Counted from the stretch's first letter, positions 33,864 through 43,810 are shown. The stretch is DNA of 51,118 nt from Polluticaenibacter yanchengensis (GCA_027854065.1 JAQGEF010000029.1:1-51118); one strand, 5' to 3'. Notes: a model not told the origin generated them from the sequence alone. A program made the numbers and translations.

Positions 33864-34907
33864 TTATTTACTCTTTATGATATTCATTTTTTTAAGTACA
33901 TAAATTATTGAAAACAGAAAAGACATCAACAGACCTCCTATAATTGCATAACTAATCCCGTTTTTTGCTTTACCCAACTTTATCCGTTTCATTGGGTAAT
34001 TAACATCATCAATCACTTGTAACAATGGGATTTCTTTCAGGTATTGTACCCTGGCCATTTCTAAGTTCTTGAACAACTCCGCATAGGCAGCGCCATAAGT
34101 TTCAGCATCTATTTGCTTGATCTGTACGGGAGCCTGCGCTTTTAAGAATGCCGGATTTATGTTTGCATCCTGGATTTCAAGCCTGCCTGTTACTGCACTG
34201 TTTAAGTTGCCTTTCATATGTGCAACCCTGCTTTCCAGGATATCTAATGTTTGTTTAGACCGTTTAGTTTTAATTTCGGTATAATAATCAGTTGTTTCTC
34301 TCAACAAATGTTCGGTAAAGACTTTAGTGAAGTGTTCATCAGGGCTTCTGAAGTTTATTATGAATAAACTTGTTCTTTTATCTGCCTTTCCCACATTTAA
34401 AAAGTTTCTAACGATTCCTTCTTTTAATGTTAATAAAACGGTGTCCTGTAAATAGCTGAATGTCTTTCTATCCTGGCCAACCGGGAATGATACATTGCTG
34501 TAATTACTGTTTTTATCTTTTACAGTTAATGCTTTTAGAATGTTCCTGTACCAATCGGCTAATGTTACAGGTCGCTTATCTAACGTATCTACCGATAAAA
34601 GAGTCCGCTCAATGATATTCCTGCTTTTTATTATTTCTAAAATATTCTCGCCTGCAAATATGCTTTGTCCGCCACCTATAGAAAATCCAAATTCCGCAGC
34701 CAGGCTCATCGCACCACTTAATCCATCATTGCCTTCTTCCAGGGCAAAAGTTAAATGACTCTCATATTGTGGCTTATCTTTAATGGCCACATATACGCCA
34801 TACACACCTATCAGAATACTAATGACTCCAATAACCAACCATTTACTTAATAAATATTTAAGCCAATCCAACACTTGTTTCAGGTCTTCGGCTAAGTTGT
34901 TCATCAT
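33864..34907 (-). CDS. Wzz/GumC-like polysaccharide chain-length protein
   Basis: 347 residues. TM1 (~23-42, WLVIGVISILIGVYGVYVAI) and TM2 near the C-terminus (~320-340, AIIGGLLMSFLFSIIYVL) flank a periplasmic domain with the family start QYESHLTFALEEG and coiled segments (TLDILESRVAHMKGNL). There is no cytoplasmic tyrosine-kinase domain, unlike Wzc. This is the short Wzz-type. It sets chain length together with the Wzy-like polymerase. It lies 12 bp behind the oxidoreductase gene in an operon with the Wza-like exporter. Confidence 0.88.
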   Translation of the reverse strand: MMNNLAEDLKQVLDWLKYLLSKWLVIGVISILIGVYGVYVAIKDKPQYESHLTFALEEGNDGLSGAMSLAAEFGFSIGGGQSIFAGENILEIIKSRNIIERTLLSVDTLDKRPVTLADWYRNILKALTVKDKNSNYSNVSFPVGQDRKTFSYLQDTVLLTLKEGIVRNFLNVGKADKRTSLFIINFRSPDEHFTKVFTEHLLRETTDYYTEIKTKRSKQTLDILESRVAHMKGNLNSAVTGRLEIQDANINPAFLKAQAPVQIKQIDAETYGAAYAELFKNLEMARVQYLKEIPLLQVIDDVNYPMKRIKLGKAKNGISYAIIGGLLMSFLFSIIYVLKKMNIIKSK

Positions 34908-34919
34908 AATTAAGCCAAT

Positions 34920-35942
34920 TTAAAAATGGATTTTGTATTTTTTAGCAGATTCGTAAATTTTATCAATTATTTCTACCGTTTTCAACCCGTCAAACAAGTT
35001 TGCTGAAATTGGTGCATTTTGTTGTAATACCAATACTAAATTCTGGTAAACTTTATCATGATTACTCATACTCCCTATGTATTTACCATAATTATTTGCC
35101 GTATTTCCTTTAGGTAACTCTTTTATATCATAATCCTTTATTGAGCAGTAATCCAGTTCGTTCAGGTATTGACCGCCAATTTTAACAGTACCATTTTCTG
35201 CAAATACTGTTAAAGAGCCTTCCATATTCTTTTCATAAGCATTTACAGTATAATTAATCGTTCCGATAGCACCACTGTGAAAACGTAAAATAACCACACC
35301 AGTATCCTCAAATTCTATGATATCTTCATGCGCATAATTATCAGTAAATGCTTTAACTTCTTTCACATCTCCCACCAGCCAGTACAATAAATCTATGAAA
35401 TGACTAAACTGAGTGTATAAAGTTCCTCCATCCAAATCCTTTGTCCCTTTCCATGAATTCGCGTAATAGTCATCGTTTCTATTCCAAAAACAGCTTAACT
35501 GTATCGAATATATTTTACCTAAAATATTATTTTCAATCAGTTTCTTTAGTTCAGCAACCGGTGGATTAAAGCGATTTTGCTTAATAATAAAAAGTCTCTT
35601 GTTATTTCTTTCAGCCGCTTTAATCATTTCACCACAATCATACACACTCGTTGCCATCGGCTTTTCGCATAGCACATTTATTCCTGCATTTAATGCATCT
35701 ATTGCATTTGAAGCATGTAGTCCGTTTGGGGTACAAATGGCCAATACATCAATATCTCTCTCATTGTTAAGCAAATCTTCCAAGGAACTATAAGCCTTGC
35801 AATTGTATTTTTCAGCAATTTTATTTGCCTTATAGTAATCAATATCACAAACAGCTTTTAAAGTACCAACATTTTTCATGTGGTCCGCATGCCGGATTCC
35901 TATTTTACCGCAACCAACCAAAGCAAAGGAAATAGAGTTCAA
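34920..35942 (-). CDS. Gfo/Idh/MocA-family sugar oxidoreductase
   Basis: 340 residues. Rossmann NAD(P) domain with ALVGCGKIGIRHADHMKNVG and the family motif NVLCEKPMATSVYDC (catalytic EKP Lys), then RLFIIKQNRFNPPV. The C-terminal domain has GTKDLDGGTLYTQFSHFIDLLYW with the expected Asp/His. The length and KQNRFNPP motif fit WlbA/WbpB-type oxidases of nucleotide-sugar uronic acids. The start is TTG (an in-frame stop lies three codons upstream). It is downstream of the Wza-like gene, so a role in making an unusual sugar is likely. The partner aminotransferase (WlbC-like) is not in the window. Confidence 0.85.
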   Translation of the reverse strand: MNSISFALVGCGKIGIRHADHMKNVGTLKAVCDIDYYKANKIAEKYNCKAYSSLEDLLNNERDIDVLAICTPNGLHASNAIDALNAGINVLCEKPMATSVYDCGEMIKAAERNNKRLFIIKQNRFNPPVAELKKLIENNILGKIYSIQLSCFWNRNDDYYANSWKGTKDLDGGTLYTQFSHFIDLLYWLVGDVKEVKAFTDNYAHEDIIEFEDTGVVILRFHSGAIGTINYTVNAYEKNMEGSLTVFAENGTVKIGGQYLNELDYCSIKDYDIKELPKGNTANNYGKYIGSMSNHDKVYQNLVLVLQQNAPISANLFDGLKTVEIIDKIYESAKKYKIHF

Positions 35943-36030
35943 TATTTAAAATTTTTAATCTATAAAATATTCATTTAGCACATAAAAGTACATATATTAC
36001 TCAAATAATGATAAAAAATCTAAATATCGT

Positions 36031-38523
36031 TTACTTGGTAACATTCAATATTGCTATTACCATAGTGCCTAATGTAGCAGCCATGGACGATACAGCCAAC
36101 CATTCGCCCGTGCTCATACTTCTCTTATTTTCTACCTTTGCCGGCACATAAATCTGAGAGCGTGATTTTACTTCCGGGTACGATTTAAAAAACAAAAACT
36201 TTTTAACGGATTTAGCAGTACCATCAGGATATAATACAAAAACCTCTGATTTCTTTGATTTGCTGGTAAAGCTGCCTGATTTTTTTATGTAGTATTTCGC
36301 CGTTTTCCCACTTTCATAAGTTAGTAATGTTGGATTTCTTAATTCCCCAATGGTTTGAATAACATTAGAGGTCCGGGAGATCTGAATCAAATCTCCATCT
36401 TCCAGTATCAGATCATCCTTACCACCTATATCTGATTTTACTTTATTGATGTCTACCCCCATCAGTACCACATCCTTTAAATATGCCTCTTTCAGATCAT
36501 TATCTTCAAGTAAACTATCTTTTTTAATATTCAGCATCCTGCTCATTATCTCCTGCCGCTCAGAAGCACTTAACCCAGTATTTACGATACGCTTTATAGT
36601 TATAGAATTACTGTCTGCAATAGATTTAAAGCCGCCAAATCTTTCTATAAGCCCGCTGATTCTCTCTCCACTGGATGTAAGCACATAATTACCTGGCCTC
36701 ATTACCTCACCTAATACATTTACAGACCTTATCCTGTTATATTGCGCATCCGTTCTTACACTTACCACATCTGTCGGTTGCAATGGTATGTCATTATCAT
36801 TCATTTCCAATCCTTTACTCAGATCGGCCTTGAGCACGTACGCCTGGCTAATCACATCTGCCTGAGCATCTATTTTTTTAATAGATCTTGATATTTCTAC
36901 CCCCCTTTTATTAGCAGCGTCTGTAAACCCTCCTGCTTTTAATATTAAATCTTTAAGTGTTATTTTATTACTATACGTATAAACACCCGGATTTCTGACC
37001 TCTCCATTGATAGATACGGTCTCCATATCCTTCAGATCAAATTTGGAGTTGATTTTAATGATATCATTATTCTCCAGAATTACTTTATCGCTGCTGGCAT
37101 TCCAATCTTTTAAACCAATAGCAATGGTAGAATTCGATAGATCACTATTCGTTCTTGTTATTATAGCCCTCTCTAAAAAAGCATCTTCTTTCAGGCCGCC
37201 GCTTACTGTAAGTAAATCCTTTAGGGTCATGCCTTTTTTTAATTCATAATCTCCAGGTCTGAATACAGAACCTTCAATACTTACTCTATTCAAAAAACGA
37301 TTTAAAGCCTTATCAATCGTTAATACATCGCCACTTTTTAATTTAAATGTTTCGAATTCATTTTCAGTTACTGAATAGAGCTTGTATCCTAAATCGCTTA
37401 ATCGTTTTATCTGTATATTACTTCTGTAGGCACTATCTGAAAATCCTCCTGAATAATCCAGTAGCTGCCTTAAGCTCTCTCCGTCTTTTAATTCAAATTT
37501 ACCTTGTCTTCTGCTCTGGCCGTTTAATGTGGTCCTGATTTGGTAGTATGGAATTCTCACCACGTCCTGTTCCTGTAACAGGACGTTATCAGCTTTGTTC
37601 CCCATTGTTATAAAACTATATAAATCTACCGTTTTTATTACTTTATTGCCTCTGATCAACTCAATATTTCTATAAGACCCATTGTCACTAGGGCCGCCAC
37701 ACTGGTATAATAAATTAAACAGTGTTGTTAAAGATGATACTGTATAAGTACCAGGCTTCATTGCTTGCCCTATAACCGTTACACGAATACTTCTGATGCT
37801 CCCCAATGTGACATCTACTTTTGTTTGACCGCTATTGATTCCTTTATAAATGGTACTCGCAAAATTCTTCCTTATTTTAGCACCGGCTTCTTCTATCGTT
37901 AACCCGCTTACTTTTACAGGTCCTATATTTTCGATATAGATATTGCCTTCCGCATTTACGGTCAATTCATAGTTTTTCTCGCTGTAGCCATATACACTTA
38001 TATAAATAACGTCATCCGGGCCCAAAATATAATTTGCAGGGGATGGTATACGCAGGTTTGGCTCAAACACCTGGTTAGACTCAAAGAATAATTCCGATCC
38101 GAATATGGTTGAGTCTCTTTTAAAGCTTTGTTTTGGCACCAGGAATGCATCTTCATTAACCTCTCGGTCCGATGCAGACTTATTATTACCCGCCAGGCTA
38201 TCTGTATTATTTTTTTCTGTTACTTTAGTTTTTGTTGGCACAGGCACTTTTTCTCCCTTTTCCAGCACTGCTATTCTGTTTTTAAGTTTGACAATTTCTG
38301 CATGTGGCATATTTCTGTCCGCAGCCATCATTCCTAACTGATCGACCGTATAACCCATGCTTTTAGCTTTATTATAATAAGCCATAATTTCATCATCGCT
38401 CAAGTTGTCAACCTTAACATCTTTTAAGTTGCTGGTATTCAATCCCTGGGCCGATACAGTATTTACAGTCGTAAAAATTACAAAAAAGCATAGCAATGTG
38501 TATAACAAATAATTAATTCTCAT
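36031..38523 (-). CDS. Wza-like outer-membrane polysaccharide exporter with SLBB repeats
   Basis: 830 residues with a Sec signal (LLYTLLCFFVIFTTVNTVSAQG). A Poly_export domain is at ~165-245 (NYILGPDDVIYISVYGYSEK), followed by a series of about six SLBB modules. Each carries a V-x-G-x-V-x-x-P-G-x-Y motif (VIGQAMKPGTYTV, IEGSVFRPGDYEL, INGEVRNPGVYTY, VLGEVMRPGNYVL) plus a degenerate GELRNPTLLTYE. A C-terminal helix (EWLAVSSMAATLGTMVIAIL) follows. It is larger than E. coli Wza (~380), as is typical in Bacteroidota. It forms the outer-membrane export channel. First gene of the operon with the oxidoreductase and Wzz-like genes. Confidence 0.92.
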   Translation of the reverse strand: MRINYLLYTLLCFFVIFTTVNTVSAQGLNTSNLKDVKVDNLSDDEIMAYYNKAKSMGYTVDQLGMMAADRNMPHAEIVKLKNRIAVLEKGEKVPVPTKTKVTEKNNTDSLAGNNKSASDREVNEDAFLVPKQSFKRDSTIFGSELFFESNQVFEPNLRIPSPANYILGPDDVIYISVYGYSEKNYELTVNAEGNIYIENIGPVKVSGLTIEEAGAKIRKNFASTIYKGINSGQTKVDVTLGSIRSIRVTVIGQAMKPGTYTVSSLTTLFNLLYQCGGPSDNGSYRNIELIRGNKVIKTVDLYSFITMGNKADNVLLQEQDVVRIPYYQIRTTLNGQSRRQGKFELKDGESLRQLLDYSGGFSDSAYRSNIQIKRLSDLGYKLYSVTENEFETFKLKSGDVLTIDKALNRFLNRVSIEGSVFRPGDYELKKGMTLKDLLTVSGGLKEDAFLERAIITRTNSDLSNSTIAIGLKDWNASSDKVILENNDIIKINSKFDLKDMETVSINGEVRNPGVYTYSNKITLKDLILKAGGFTDAANKRGVEISRSIKKIDAQADVISQAYVLKADLSKGLEMNDNDIPLQPTDVVSVRTDAQYNRIRSVNVLGEVMRPGNYVLTSSGERISGLIERFGGFKSIADSNSITIKRIVNTGLSASERQEIMSRMLNIKKDSLLEDNDLKEAYLKDVVLMGVDINKVKSDIGGKDDLILEDGDLIQISRTSNVIQTIGELRNPTLLTYESGKTAKYYIKKSGSFTSKSKKSEVFVLYPDGTAKSVKKFLFFKSYPEVKSRSQIYVPAKVENKRSMSTGEWLAVSSMAATLGTMVIAILNVTK

Positions 38524-38654
38524 AAATCCAAATAATGTTAAGCCTAATTTTAACTACTGCCAAAAGTTAGTTTTTCACAAAGTAAAAACGAAATATTCTA
38601 AATTAAATTGAATTGAAACAATATTTAATTTTATTGTTTTCTATTTTTCTTTTT

Positions 38655-38813
38655 GGGCGTGCCCCCAAACCCTGCACGCGCTCGTTCCTCGCTTCGTTTA
38701 TGTTTTGGGGCCGGGCTATCCGCAGTACTCCTCGGCGGCAATACTTGCTTCTTAGCTTCGCTATTCATACTTTCAATGCCGCCTGTGGGGTACTTCGCTC
38801 CTATCCCTCACGC
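38655..38813 (+). repeat. Family 2 intergenic repeat, copy G
   Basis: Begins GGGCGTGCCCCC, contains GCTCGTTCCTCGC (the same 13-mer as in family 1 copy E), then GGGCTATCCGCAGTACTCC (38713-38731), arms CGGCGGCA / TGCCGCC around a ~40-base loop, and ends GGGGTACTTCGCTCCTATCC then CTCACGC. The segment from GGGCTATCC to the end matches copy H in the opposite orientation. It occupies the gap between the Wza-like gene and gmk. Similar GGGCTATCC...CTATCCCT words recur in other Bacteroidota genomes as I remember them. Confidence 0.75.
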
Positions 38814-38926
38814 AGAAGAATCTCACATAGTTTTCAGTGTAACATTCATTTTCTAAAGTACCCAAAACTATCATCAACCAGAAGTCGCCCACTTATATCC
38901 TTCCGTAACCAACAACCAGTCTTATT

Positions 38927-39499
38927 TTACTCTAAGAACCGCTCTACCAAAACTTTTGCCTGCTGCTGAGCTTTTGCCAAATCGTCGTTTATAATAATAG
39001 CATCAAACTTATCTTTGAAAGATAATTCATAGGATGCTTTATTAATCCTGATATCAATATTTTCCTTAGAATCCGTATTCCTGCTTTCCAGGCGCTTTCT
39101 TAATTCATCGATGCTTGGTGCCTGAATAAACAGTGATAAACATACCTTCCCAAAAATACTGCTAACATGTATGGCGCCTTTTACATCTATATCCAATACA
39201 GGAACCAACCCTTCTTTCCACATACGGTATATTTCCGATTTTAATGTACCATAGTAATTCCCTTCATATACCATTTCCCACTCCACAAATTCTTCATCGG
39301 CAATTTTTTGTTTAAACTCATCCTCGCTCATAAAGTAATAATCTTTTCCATTCACTTCATTGCCGCGAGGCTTACGGGTAGCTGCACTTACCGAAAAACT
39401 TAACTGCGGAAAATCCTGCAATAAATATTTGGTAATTGAGGTTTTACCGGCCCCGCTTGGCGCCGTCAGCATAATTATTTTTCCGGTTATATTTTCCAT
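38927..39499 (-). CDS. gmk: Guanylate kinase
   Basis: 190 residues, the usual size. It phosphorylates GMP to GDP with ATP. Walker A is MLTAPSGAGKTSITKYLL. The GMP-binding part has SFSVSAATRKPRGNEVNGKD with YYFMSEDEF, then EWEMVYEGNYYGTL, and the lid region RLESRNTDSKENIDIRINKA. Complete. It is a housekeeping gene lying inside the polysaccharide locus and flanked on both sides by inverted copies of repeat family 2. Confidence 0.97.
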   Translation of the reverse strand: MENITGKIIMLTAPSGAGKTSITKYLLQDFPQLSFSVSAATRKPRGNEVNGKDYYFMSEDEFKQKIADEEFVEWEMVYEGNYYGTLKSEIYRMWKEGLVPVLDIDVKGAIHVSSIFGKVCLSLFIQAPSIDELRKRLESRNTDSKENIDIRINKASYELSFKDKFDAIIINDDLAKAQQQAKVLVERFLE

Positions 39500-39568
39500 T
39501 TTAAACCCTGCCTTAACCGCCCACCGGTAAAGGACTTTTAATCTTTATAAAATCTGTTTAAACACAAA

Positions 39569-39609
39569 ATTCATTTAGCTGCTATATCAAAAACAGTTGC
39601 TAAATGAAT
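39569..39609. repeat. 11-bp perfect inverted repeat
   Basis: ATTCATTTAGC (39569-39579) and GCTAAATGAAT (39599-39609) around a 19-base spacer, between gmk and repeat copy H. It could be an operator or a transcript hairpin; it lacks a T tract for a terminator. Confidence 0.5.
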
Positions 39610-39634
39610 CTTTCAAAAATATGGTTGGTACACC

Positions 39635-39760
39635 GCGCAAGGGATAGTAGCAAAGTACCCCGCAGGCGGCATAAGACTTTTAAATGCGAAGCTGTGAAAG
39701 CCTTTATGCCGCCGAGGAGTACTGCGGATAGCCCGGTGCCGTAGCGGGAACTGATACCCC
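39635..39760 (-). repeat. Family 2 intergenic repeat, copy H
   Basis: Reverse orientation to copy G. On the plus strand it reads GCGCAAGGGATAGTAGC, GGGGTACTTT complement, GCAGGCGGCA, then TGCCGCCGAGGAGTACTGC and GGATAGCCC. The arms GGCGGCA/TGCCGCC are conserved with copy G, but the loop differs in sequence and length. It fills most of the leuS-gmk gap. A 70-residue frame over it (39600-39812, minus) starts with a plausible MAHAVANVLAEIYKSKSW stretch but then runs into the repeat. Confidence 0.75.
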
Positions 39761-39822
39761 ATGATTTACTTTTATAGATTTCAGCCAGTACATTTGCTAC
39801 GGCATGCGCCATTATATTCTTC

Positions 39823-42603
39823 TTAAATAACGACGTTGATCATCCTGCCCTTTACGAAAATGAATTTCTTAACCGGCTTGTCTTCTATCCATTTTTTTAC
39901 CACTTCGTTTTCCAAAACGACCGATTCTATCTCTGCCTGTGCTGCATCTAAAGGAAAGACCAGCGTTGTACGCAATTTACCATTCACACTTACCGGGTAT
40001 TCTTTGCTGTTCTCTACCAGTAAAGTAGCATCATATGCAGGATAAGCTGCATCCAATATACTACTGCTATTGCCTAACGCTTCTCTGTAAAGTTCCTCTG
40101 CAATATGCGGCGCATAGGGTACCAGTAATATGAGTATTTGTTCTAAAACCTGTTTTTTATGACATTTGAGATCACTTAATTCATTCACAGCTATCATGAA
40201 GTTACTTACTGCTGTATTGAAACTAAAGCGTTCTGTGTCTTCGCTGATTTTCTTTATGGTCTTATGTAAAACCTTTAATTCATCAGCAGATGGAGCGTCA
40301 TTATTAATCACCAGGCCGTTTACTTCGTTATAAAATAAACGCCATAATTTACGCAAAAAGCGGTGCACCCCTTCAATACCTTTGGTATCCCACGGTTTAC
40401 TTTGTTCTACCGGCCCCAGGAACATTTCGTACATCCGGAAAGTATCGGCGCCATATTTTGCTACCAGGTCATCGGGATTTACGGTATTGAACTTGGACTT
40501 GCTCATTTTCTCAACTTCGCTGCCGCATATATATTTGCCATCTTCCAATATGAATTCGGCATTGGCATATTCGCCATTGCGCCATAATGAGAACTTTTCG
40601 ATATCCAGCTCATAGCCATCTACAAAGTTTACATCTACATGGATACTGTCAGTTTCGTACTGGTCTTTAAGATTGTAACTTACGAATGTGTTAGTCCCTC
40701 TCAGGCGGTAAACAAAACGGCTGCTGCCTTGTATCATACCCTGGTTTACGAGTTTCCTGAATGGTTCATCGAAACCGATATGCCCTAAATCGAATAAAAC
40801 TTTTGTCCATAAACGGCTGTATAACAAATGTCCTACAGCATGTTCCGTTCCCCCGATATAGATATCTACCTGGTTCCAGTAATCGGTAGCCTGGCGGCTG
40901 GCAAAAGTTTCATTGTTATGAGGGTCCATGTAGCGCAGGAAGTACCAGCTACTGCCGGCATAACCAGGCATGGTATTGGTCTCAAAATCCTGGGCCACCC
41001 ATTCCGGCAGGTTGGCCAATGGCCCTTCGCCTTCTGGTCCCGGACCATATTTGTCGATAAATGGTAATGTAAGCGGTAAACTTGCTACATCAACCGGTTC
41101 TGCTACACCTTCTATCCATTTAACAGGGAATGGTTCTCCCCAATACCGCTGGCGGCTGAAAGCGGCATCGCGTATGCGGAAATTGGTTTTTGGTTTACCG
41201 ATGCCTAACGCTTCAATTTTTTGATTGACGATTGCCATCGCATCGCGCATCACGATGCCATTCAGGAAATCGCTGTTTTCCAGCTTGGCATCTTTGGTCG
41301 CATTGGCTTCTTGTCCATTAAACTCCGCTCCAAGGATGTTCGTTACCGGGATATTAAAATGTTGTGCAAATTTAAAATCTCTCTCATCGCCACATGGTAC
41401 GGCCATAATAGCACCTGTGCCATAACCGGCTAATACATACTCGCTTAACCAGATTGGAATAAGTTTGCCACTGAAAGGATTAATAGCATAAGCGCCGGTA
41501 AATGCGCCACTTATCTTTTTCTCTGCCTGGCGTTCCCGCTCGCTGCGACTGTTTACATAAGCCACATAAGCATCTACCTCCGCTTTTTGTTCCGGCGTAG
41601 TAATTGCCTGCACTAAATCATGCTCGGGCGCAACCACCATAAAATCGACCCCAAAAATGGTATCCGGGCGTGTGGTATAAACTTCCAGTTCCTGCTCACG
41701 GTCTTTAATTGCAAAACGGATATTGGCACCATAGCTTTTACCAATCCAGTTGGTTTGCATTTCTTTCATGCTCTCACTAAAGTCTACAGTATTAAGACCT
41801 TCTAATAGTCTATCTGCATACTCAGTAATGCGTAAATACCATTGACGTAATTTTTTCTTTACAACCGGGTGGCTGCCTCGCTCACTTAAACCATTAATGA
41901 CCTCGTCGTTAGCTAAAACAGTACCTAGTGCTTCACACCAGTTCACTTCGCCATAACCACAAAACGCTAAGCGATATTCCATCAAAATGGTTTGCTTTTG
42001 TTTGTGTGTATAGCTATTCCAGTCTTCGGCTGTAAAAGTAGCTTTTAAACTTAGCGACTCATTGGCAAAAGCGGCATTTGGCACCGGATGTGTGACAGAC
42101 CCATCTTTTTCAAACGAAGCAATTAGTTCGCTTACCGGTGTTGCCTTTTTAGTTTGCCTGTTAAAAAAGCTGTTGAACAATTGCAGGAATATCCATTGTG
42201 TCCATTTATAATAATTAGGTTCACTGGTATTTACCTGTCGGCTCCAGTCATAACTGAAGCCGATCTTATCTAGCTGTTTTCTGAAATTATTGATATTCGC
42301 ACTTGTACTGGTAGCGGGGTGCACTCCGTGGTCAATAGCATACTGTTCGGCAGGTAAGCCAAACGCATCGTAGCCCATAGGATGTAAAACATTAAATCCC
42401 TTTAAACGTTTGTAACGGCTAAAAATATCACTGGCAATATATCCTAACGGATGGCCAACGTGTAAACCCGCACCACTTGGATATGGAAACATATCCAATA
42501 CATAAAACTTTGGCTTCTTGCTTTCGTTAGAAACTTTATACGCATCTGTATCGTTCCAATACTTTTGCCATTTTTGTTCCAGTTCTCTAAAGTTGTATTC
42601 CAT
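39823..42603 (-). CDS. leuS: Leucyl-tRNA synthetase
   Basis: 926 residues, class I synthetase charging tRNA-Leu in the cytoplasm. The signature HIGH motif is in PYPSGAGLHVGHPLGY (~44), the KMSKS motif in EVEKMSKSKFNTVNP (~705). The CP1 editing domain lies at ~240-450, with TTRPDTIFGVDFMV and YGTGAIMAVPCGDERD. The C-terminus carries the ValS-like anticodon domain and a short end (FIFVKGRMINVVI). Full length. Promoter box TACTTTTG at 42673-42680. It separates the two halves of the polysaccharide locus. Confidence 0.98.
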   Translation of the reverse strand: MEYNFRELEQKWQKYWNDTDAYKVSNESKKPKFYVLDMFPYPSGAGLHVGHPLGYIASDIFSRYKRLKGFNVLHPMGYDAFGLPAEQYAIDHGVHPATSTSANINNFRKQLDKIGFSYDWSRQVNTSEPNYYKWTQWIFLQLFNSFFNRQTKKATPVSELIASFEKDGSVTHPVPNAAFANESLSLKATFTAEDWNSYTHKQKQTILMEYRLAFCGYGEVNWCEALGTVLANDEVINGLSERGSHPVVKKKLRQWYLRITEYADRLLEGLNTVDFSESMKEMQTNWIGKSYGANIRFAIKDREQELEVYTTRPDTIFGVDFMVVAPEHDLVQAITTPEQKAEVDAYVAYVNSRSERERQAEKKISGAFTGAYAINPFSGKLIPIWLSEYVLAGYGTGAIMAVPCGDERDFKFAQHFNIPVTNILGAEFNGQEANATKDAKLENSDFLNGIVMRDAMAIVNQKIEALGIGKPKTNFRIRDAAFSRQRYWGEPFPVKWIEGVAEPVDVASLPLTLPFIDKYGPGPEGEGPLANLPEWVAQDFETNTMPGYAGSSWYFLRYMDPHNNETFASRQATDYWNQVDIYIGGTEHAVGHLLYSRLWTKVLFDLGHIGFDEPFRKLVNQGMIQGSSRFVYRLRGTNTFVSYNLKDQYETDSIHVDVNFVDGYELDIEKFSLWRNGEYANAEFILEDGKYICGSEVEKMSKSKFNTVNPDDLVAKYGADTFRMYEMFLGPVEQSKPWDTKGIEGVHRFLRKLWRLFYNEVNGLVINNDAPSADELKVLHKTIKKISEDTERFSFNTAVSNFMIAVNELSDLKCHKKQVLEQILILLVPYAPHIAEELYREALGNSSSILDAAYPAYDATLLVENSKEYPVSVNGKLRTTLVFPLDAAQAEIESVVLENEVVKKWIEDKPVKKFIFVKGRMINVVI

Positions 42604-42672
42604 GCTATTATAAATATGAATAGGGCAAATAGTTAATCACTTTTTGCCTTATATACAGTTTATTTTTGTGCA

Positions 42673-42680
42673 AAAGTAAG
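42673..42680 (-). promoter_or_regulatory. Predicted -7 box of leuS
   Basis: TACTTTTG on the minus strand matches TAnnTTTG, about 69 bases before the leuS ATG. Confidence 0.5.
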
Positions 42681-42733
42681 GTTTAAATTTTATGCAATAT
42701 AAAGTAGCTTTATAAACTCTGAAATAGAACTCG

Positions 42734-43810
42734 TTATGAAGGATTTTTAAGTATATTATCTAGTGGTGACAATAGGTATGGCCATGTAAATCTTTTATAA
42801 TTCCTAGAAATGCTCATTTTATCCTTAATTAAAATCTCCCTGGTAATATTATCTAAAAACAATATCCACTTATCAAATTCAACAAAATAGGCCCCTTCAA
42901 AATTAGAAAAATGATTCTTAAGTTCTGTTAACGGTGTGGACAGGAACGGAATTTTGGCGGCAATATAAAAGGATGCTTTTGTGGGGTAACATAAATTGTA
43001 ATAAAACTTACCGGCGTCATAATGAATGATTCCTAAATCACATTGTGATACAATTTTTTGAGCAATATTTTCTGGGTAACTTCCAATGTATTTTATATTG
43101 CCTGGTAAGCTTTCATCTTTAAGCCACTCCCCATCTCCCCCCATTAATACAAGGGTAATATGTTTTAGTTCTTTAAATAGCCTGATTAAGGAATGTATTT
43201 CCCGCCCTTCGTTTAAAGTACCGGCATATATACATTTTATAGTATTAGACAATATCCAGTCATAATCTGGGGCCATAACCGAATCTTCCAACGCATTACT
43301 TCCGTTTATAATTGAACCCGTATTTTTAAGATGAAAGTTCTGTGACACATATTGTTCCATTGTGTTAGAAGCGAATATAAAATGGATATTTTTTATAGAG
43401 AATAGTCCATCCTGGAATTTTTTGTATAATTCTTCTACCGGTAACCCTAAATCAATTGATTGCTCAAATGGCAGATCATTGACTTCAATAATCACTTTAT
43501 TGTTACCGGCAAGCCTTTGCAACAAGGTTAAAAAGAAACGCAGAACTTTTGGTTTGTTGATTAATGAGGCTGAAAATAAAAACACAAGTGCACCAAAATG
43601 AATAAATAAGGTTTTATTTTTTACGAAATATAAAAACCAGATGTATTTGATCATTTTGAGAATCCGGCCCTTAGACCCTGCCGCATAAACATTTATGATA
43701 TTCCAGTCTTTCTTTTCAAAATACCTGAAAAAGGCAGCCGTTCGGGATTGGCCTCCTTCTGTAATTTGTGAAGCGGAGTAAGTGATATAATAATTGGAGG
43801 ATTGCTTCAT
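42734..43810 (-). CDS. Glycosyltransferase (GT-B type)
   Basis: 358 residues. GT4-like two-Rossmann architecture: an N-terminal acceptor half (ITEGGQSRTAAFFRYFEKKD, IHFGALVFLFSASL) and a donor half with IKCIYAGTLNEGREIHSLIR and LVLMGGDGEWLKDES, then SQCDLGIIHYDAGKF and PTKASFYIAAKIPFLST. The donor-site acidic residue is less clear than in the GT at 29254. It is the last gene of the upstream half of the locus, 42 bp behind the second flippase. Substrate unknown. Confidence 0.8.
   Translation of the reverse strand: MKQSSNYYITYSASQITEGGQSRTAAFFRYFEKKDWNIINVYAAGSKGRILKMIKYIWFLYFVKNKTLFIHFGALVFLFSASLINKPKVLRFFLTLLQRLAGNNKVIIEVNDLPFEQSIDLGLPVEELYKKFQDGLFSIKNIHFIFASNTMEQYVSQNFHLKNTGSIINGSNALEDSVMAPDYDWILSNTIKCIYAGTLNEGREIHSLIRLFKELKHITLVLMGGDGEWLKDESLPGNIKYIGSYPENIAQKIVSQCDLGIIHYDAGKFYYNLCYPTKASFYIAAKIPFLSTPLTELKNHFSNFEGAYFVEFDKWILFLDNITREILIKDKMSISRNYKRFTWPYLLSPLDNILKNPS

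Noticed and set aside
39600..39812. 70-residue gene between leuS and gmk
   Set aside because: The first ~20 residues look plausible, but the rest is repeat copy H. Kept only as a possible remnant.
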